Origin: Croceivirga sp.
GTDB lineage: Bacteria; Bacteroidota; Bacteroidia; Flavobacteriales; Flavobacteriaceae
Assembly (NCBI GenBank): GCA_028281025.1
Contig: JANQKR010000003.1
Coordinates: 1-64,000, forward strand
Length of the DNA stretch: 64,000 bases
Reading direction: 5' to 3'
Below the pieces are notes generated by a model. The model made no database searches and was not told the DNA's origin. It was given only the letters and a program-made list of their open reading frames with translations. Shown here one piece after another: positions 61,577 through 64,000 of this stretch; the stretch's first letter is position 1; each line of letters opens with the position of its first letter. Position numbers and translations under genes: made by a program.

Positions 61577-62071
61577 ATGAAGATTACCACATTTTTCAGT
61601 ATTACATTTTTATTTGCAACTTCTTTCCTGAGCGCCCAGAGCATTGCCGATCATGCCCTGGGACTACGTTTGGGGGACAGCGATGGTCTTGGCGCGGAGA
61701 TTTCATATCAAAAATCCATTGGCCAGTACAATCGCGCCGAATTCAATTTAGGTTGGCGGGACAGCAGGGAGTTCGATGCCTTTAAACTTACCGGACTGTA
61801 CCAATGGGTGCATAATTTGGACGGTGGATTCAATTGGTATTACGGTTTTGGGGGCGGTATTGGCAATGTGGATTTTGAAGCCGTACCCAACGGAGATGAC
61901 GATGATGGGTTCTTTGTATTTGGCGCCGGGAACATTGGGGTGGAATACGATTTTGACATCCCCTTGTTGATTTCATTGGACTTTAGACCGGAATTGGGCC
62001 TTATTGGCTATGATGGGTTTGATGACAACTTTGACTTTGATATTGCACTAGGTATACGGTACCAATTTTAG
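61577..62071 (+). CDS. Small outer-membrane beta-barrel-like protein
   Basis: A 164-residue exported protein (signal ITFLFATSFLSAQ). The start is the ATG at 61577; the track's extra 19 residues have no signal character. The mature part alternates short strands and Gly/Asp turns (HALGLRLGDSDGLGAEIS, FNWYYGFGGGIGN, FDIALGIRYQF) and ends in Phe, as 8-stranded outer-membrane barrels do. Function unknown. It is divergent from the dehydrogenase gene, only ~90 bp away. Confidence 0.8.
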   Translation: MKITTFFSITFLFATSFLSAQSIADHALGLRLGDSDGLGAEISYQKSIGQYNRAEFNLGWRDSREFDAFKLTGLYQWVHNLDGGFNWYYGFGGGIGNVDFEAVPNGDDDDGFFVFGAGNIGVEYDFDIPLLISLDFRPELGLIGYDGFDDNFDFDIALGIRYQF

Positions 62072-62094
62072 CCTTTTTGATTCCATTATATATG

Positions 62095-62119
62095 AAGTGC
62101 TCCCAGGAGCACTTTTTTT
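62095..62119 (+). terminator. Rho-independent terminator
   Basis: AAGTGCTC-CCAG-GAGCACTT followed by more T (seven in all), 24 bp after the outer-membrane protein stop and before the next gene's promoter. Confidence 0.85.
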
Positions 62120-62136
62120 ATGCCTTGCAATATCAT

Positions 62137-62144
62137 TACCTTTG
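62137..62144 (+). promoter_or_regulatory. -7 box TACCTTTG before the TlpA-like gene
   Basis: Exact TAnnTTTG match 21 bp before the ATG at 62165. The -33 position falls in the T-run of the preceding terminator, so its upstream element is not clear. Confidence 0.5.
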
Positions 62145-62164
62145 GACCAAATTTTAAATCAGTC

Positions 62165-63277
62165 ATGAAAAAATTTGTTGTAGGTCTTCTGATTACCGTT
62201 CTTTTTGCGGCTTGTAATTCCACTCCCGAAGGTTATGTGCTCAATGGCGAATTGCGGGGGGATGTAGAGAATGGCACAAAGGTCTTTTTAAAAACTGCGG
62301 ATTCCCTAAGAAGGGCATTGATAGACATTGATACCGCCACCGTGGAAAATGGGCAATTTACCTTTTTGGGCAATTCTGATGTTCCCCAAATGTATTATCT
62401 TTTTGTTGATGGAATAAGGGGCAATTGCCCAATCATCATGGAAAATGGGGAAATCATCTTTAAAGCACAAATAGACAGTCTCACCTTTGCCGAAATAAAG
62501 GGTACCCCACAAAACAATTTGTTTATGGATTATATGGAGGAATCCAGAAGATTGGGTTCCATGTCCAAAACAATGAACGATGATTTTAGGAAAGCCAGCC
62601 TTGCCAAGGATACGGCTACTGTAGAGGCATTACGGGCCGAATATTTTGAACTGCAGGAAAGAGCAAAGGATTTTGAGCTGGATTTTGTTAAGGCGCATCC
62701 AGATGCACTGATATCTGCCTTGATTTTAGAAAAAATAATGGCATCAAAAGTGCTGCCCTTTGATGAAGTTCAAAGCCTTTATGAAGCCCTTACCCCGGAA
62801 GTTAAGAACTCCAAACCCGGGAAGCGCATGGAAAAAGAACTGGAAAAGGCAAAAACTACGGCCATAGGCACCAAAGCTCCAGAGTTTTCGGGACCTACGC
62901 CCAACGGGGAACAATTGGCCCTGAACGATGTTAAGGGAAAATTGACCTTGATCGATTTTTGGGCCGCATGGTGCAAGCCGTGCCGGATGGAAAACCCCAA
63001 TATTGTCTCCGTCTATGAAAAATACAAGGATAAAGGACTTAATGTAGTTGGTGTTTCCCTAGATCGAAAAAAGGAAGACTGGATAAATGCCATAGAAAGT
63101 GACGGTTTGTCCTGGAACCATGTGTCCCATCTTCAATATTTTAACGATCCCATTGCACAGATGTACCAGGTAAATGCCATACCGGCTGCATTTTTATTGG
63201 ATGAAAATGGGGTCATTGTAGCCAAAAACCTCCGCGGGCCGGCCCTGGAGCAGAAAGTTGCAGAGCTTTTGAATTAA
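62165..63277 (+). CDS. TlpA/ResA-type thioredoxin lipoprotein with N-terminal DUF4369 domain
   Basis: A 370-residue lipoprotein; the ATG at 62165 (MKKFVVGLL) gives lipobox LFAAC (Cys17), while the earlier track start does not. Residues ~25-115 are a DUF4369 beta-domain (GYVLNGELRGDVENGTKVFL), a helical linker follows, and the C-terminal ~140 residues are a TlpA-like AhpC/TSA-thioredoxin domain with active site DFWAAWCKPCRMENP and the cis-Pro region NAIPAAFLLDENG. It should act as a periplasmic thiol-disulfide reductase. Client unknown. Confidence 0.92.
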   Translation: MKKFVVGLLITVLFAACNSTPEGYVLNGELRGDVENGTKVFLKTADSLRRALIDIDTATVENGQFTFLGNSDVPQMYYLFVDGIRGNCPIIMENGEIIFKAQIDSLTFAEIKGTPQNNLFMDYMEESRRLGSMSKTMNDDFRKASLAKDTATVEALRAEYFELQERAKDFELDFVKAHPDALISALILEKIMASKVLPFDEVQSLYEALTPEVKNSKPGKRMEKELEKAKTTAIGTKAPEFSGPTPNGEQLALNDVKGKLTLIDFWAAWCKPCRMENPNIVSVYEKYKDKGLNVVGVSLDRKKEDWINAIESDGLSWNHVSHLQYFNDPIAQMYQVNAIPAAFLLDENGVIVAKNLRGPALEQKVAELLN

Positions 63278-63306
63278 AACAACATAAGTTCCAAATAAGA
63301 AAATTA

Positions 63307-63451
63307 CGTCATTTTGAGTGTTTTTGCGATAGCAAAAATGTATCGAAAAACCTGTATGCCAGCTGCAGGGCAGGCAAGTAATTTTCTTACAAAACCCTAA
63401 TTTCGATACAATTTTTCTTCATTTCATTACGAAAAACCACTCAATTTGACG
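63307..63451. repeat. REP-like palindromic element CGTCATTTTGAGTG...CACTCAATTTGACG
   Basis: The 145-bp element has terminal inverted repeats matching at 12/14 positions and inner inverted TGTATCGAAA blocks on both arms. It lies between convergent genes (TlpA-like and the truncated right-edge gene) and is non-coding. Related CGTCATTT...GTATCGA elements are widespread in Flavobacteriaceae. Confidence 0.7.
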
Positions 63452-63486
63452 GATTTTGGTCGATAAAAAATGATATCGAACTCACT

Positions 63487-64000
63487 TTAGAATTTATCTT
63501 GAACGTCATCAAAGTCTCCCGTCACCGTTGCTCCCTCTGCAATCTCAACGTCTCCAAAAATATTGATACGGGAATTATCGCCCAAAAATTCCAATCTGGC
63601 ATTTTCCCCAAGGATGAGGTCCCCATAAACCGTAAGATCTCCCTCTATCCTGACCGTAGCATTTTCGGCCAAAGAGAAGTTTCTCCTTCTATTGTTTCGT
63701 GCGGCAACCAGTGTTCCACGCAATTCAAACAAGGCATTGGCGCTTATATCCACGGCATTTCTGACCGTCCATGTACCGCATAGGAGCAATGCACCGTCAA
63801 CACTCATGTTCGATAGGCGTCGGGAACCACTGTAGGCCAGTTCATCCTGTGCCCCTACCCTAAGGTTTGCACTCCCCGAATATCTGGGGGTGTCCGCACA
63901 TCTCGCCGCCAAATCGTCCGAAGGTTTGTTCATTTTGATAATTTGCAGGCCCCTTTTTCCCGAAGCCGCAAAAATGTAATCCCCTCTGGAAGCTACATAG
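63487..64000 (-). CDS. LVIVD-repeat / polymer-forming (bactofilin-like) protein, 5' end outside window
   Basis: The leftward frame is open from the TAA at 63487 to the window edge, so the track ORF beginning at 63933 is only an internal Met. Upstream residues read YVASRGDYIFAASGKRGLQI, an LVIVD-type propeller repeat. They are followed by a Cys-containing spacer (ARCADTPRYSG) and a C-terminal beta-helix of hydrophobic turns (VDISANALFELRG, VRIEGDLTVYGDLILGENA, INIFGDVEIAEGATVTGD) like polymer-forming bactofilin segments. It is probably secreted or surface-exposed. Function cannot be assigned from this fragment. Confidence 0.75.
   Translation of the reverse strand, partial: YVASRGDYIFAASGKRGLQIIKMNKPSDDLAARCADTPRYSGSANLRVGAQDELAYSGSRRLSNMSVDGALLLCGTWTVRNAVDISANALFELRGTLVAARNNRRRNFSLAENATVRIEGDLTVYGDLILGENARLEFLGDNSRINIFGDVEIAEGATVTGDFDDVQDKF

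Overview
The window looks like a chromosomal segment of a marine Flavobacteriaceae (Bacteroidota), possibly an Allomuricauda/Muricauda-type genome; the genus is only a guess. Supporting signs are short -7 boxes of the TAnnTTTG type, many lipoproteins with a Cys directly after a short hydrophobic signal, a triple-tyrosine sensor regulator, a MutS2 without Smr domain, a SusC-type plug domain and FG-GAP, DUF1080, pirin and DUF4139 genes typical of the group. No rRNA, tRNA, CRISPR array, transposase or phage gene was seen.

Region 1 (1-8760, all leftward) is a molybdenum-cofactor operon joined to its client enzyme: IorA-like 2Fe-2S subunit, IorB-like molybdopterin subunit with a Tat signal, MoaD, a transglutaminase-like protein, MoaA, an AT-rich small unknown, MobA, MoeB-rhodanese, a TauE/SafE permease, MoeA and the start of an XdhC-like maturation factor. 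Most junctions overlap by 4-10 bp. moaC and moaE are not in the window.

Region 2 (9145-30223, rightward) is a beta-1,3-glucan (laminarin-type) utilisation locus with no SusC/SusD pair. It has a membrane-spanning one-component regulator, a surface glycosidase fused to an outer-membrane beta-barrel, two binding lipoproteins, a GH16 laminarinase lipoprotein, a cytosolic GH149/GH161/GH94-like phosphorylase, a GH17 lipoprotein, a GH30 glucosidase, a GPH/MFS sugar symporter fused to a GH17 domain, and a free GH17. Outer-membrane capture and cutting, import, and cytosolic hydrolysis or phosphorolysis can all be assigned. Three CCTTAACA repeats at an exact 21-bp period lie between the regulator and the first structural gene. 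This is the strongest candidate for an undescribed system here.

Region 3 (30532-39516) holds a VWA lipoprotein, two convergent DUF1080 proteins, a small membrane ORF missed by the ORF track, and a leftward operon of pirin, haem-c/FG-GAP lipoprotein, N-acetylmuramoyl-alanine amidase and M14 carboxypeptidase, followed by a class-C serine hydrolase. Region 4 (39780-43499) has menB behind a SatD-like gene and a membrane protein, with three 17-bp operator-like sites at a 29-bp period upstream, and divergently a YCII/DGPF protein with an ECF42-like sigma factor.

Region 5 (43621-64000) holds MutS2, a sugar-isomerase-like lipoprotein, a DCC thiol oxidoreductase, a DUF4139 protein interrupted by a SusC-type plug domain, two unknown secreted proteins, a three-gene cassette (ATP-grasp glutathione-synthetase-like, N-formylglutamate amidohydrolase, QEGLA/DUF1704 metallopeptidase), a DAACS symporter, aroC, an LpxH-like phosphatase, a GlcD-GlpC-type FAD/FeS dehydrogenase, a small outer-membrane protein, a TlpA-type lipoprotein and a truncated LVIVD-type protein at the right edge. 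Two kinds of palindromic intergenic repeat occur here.
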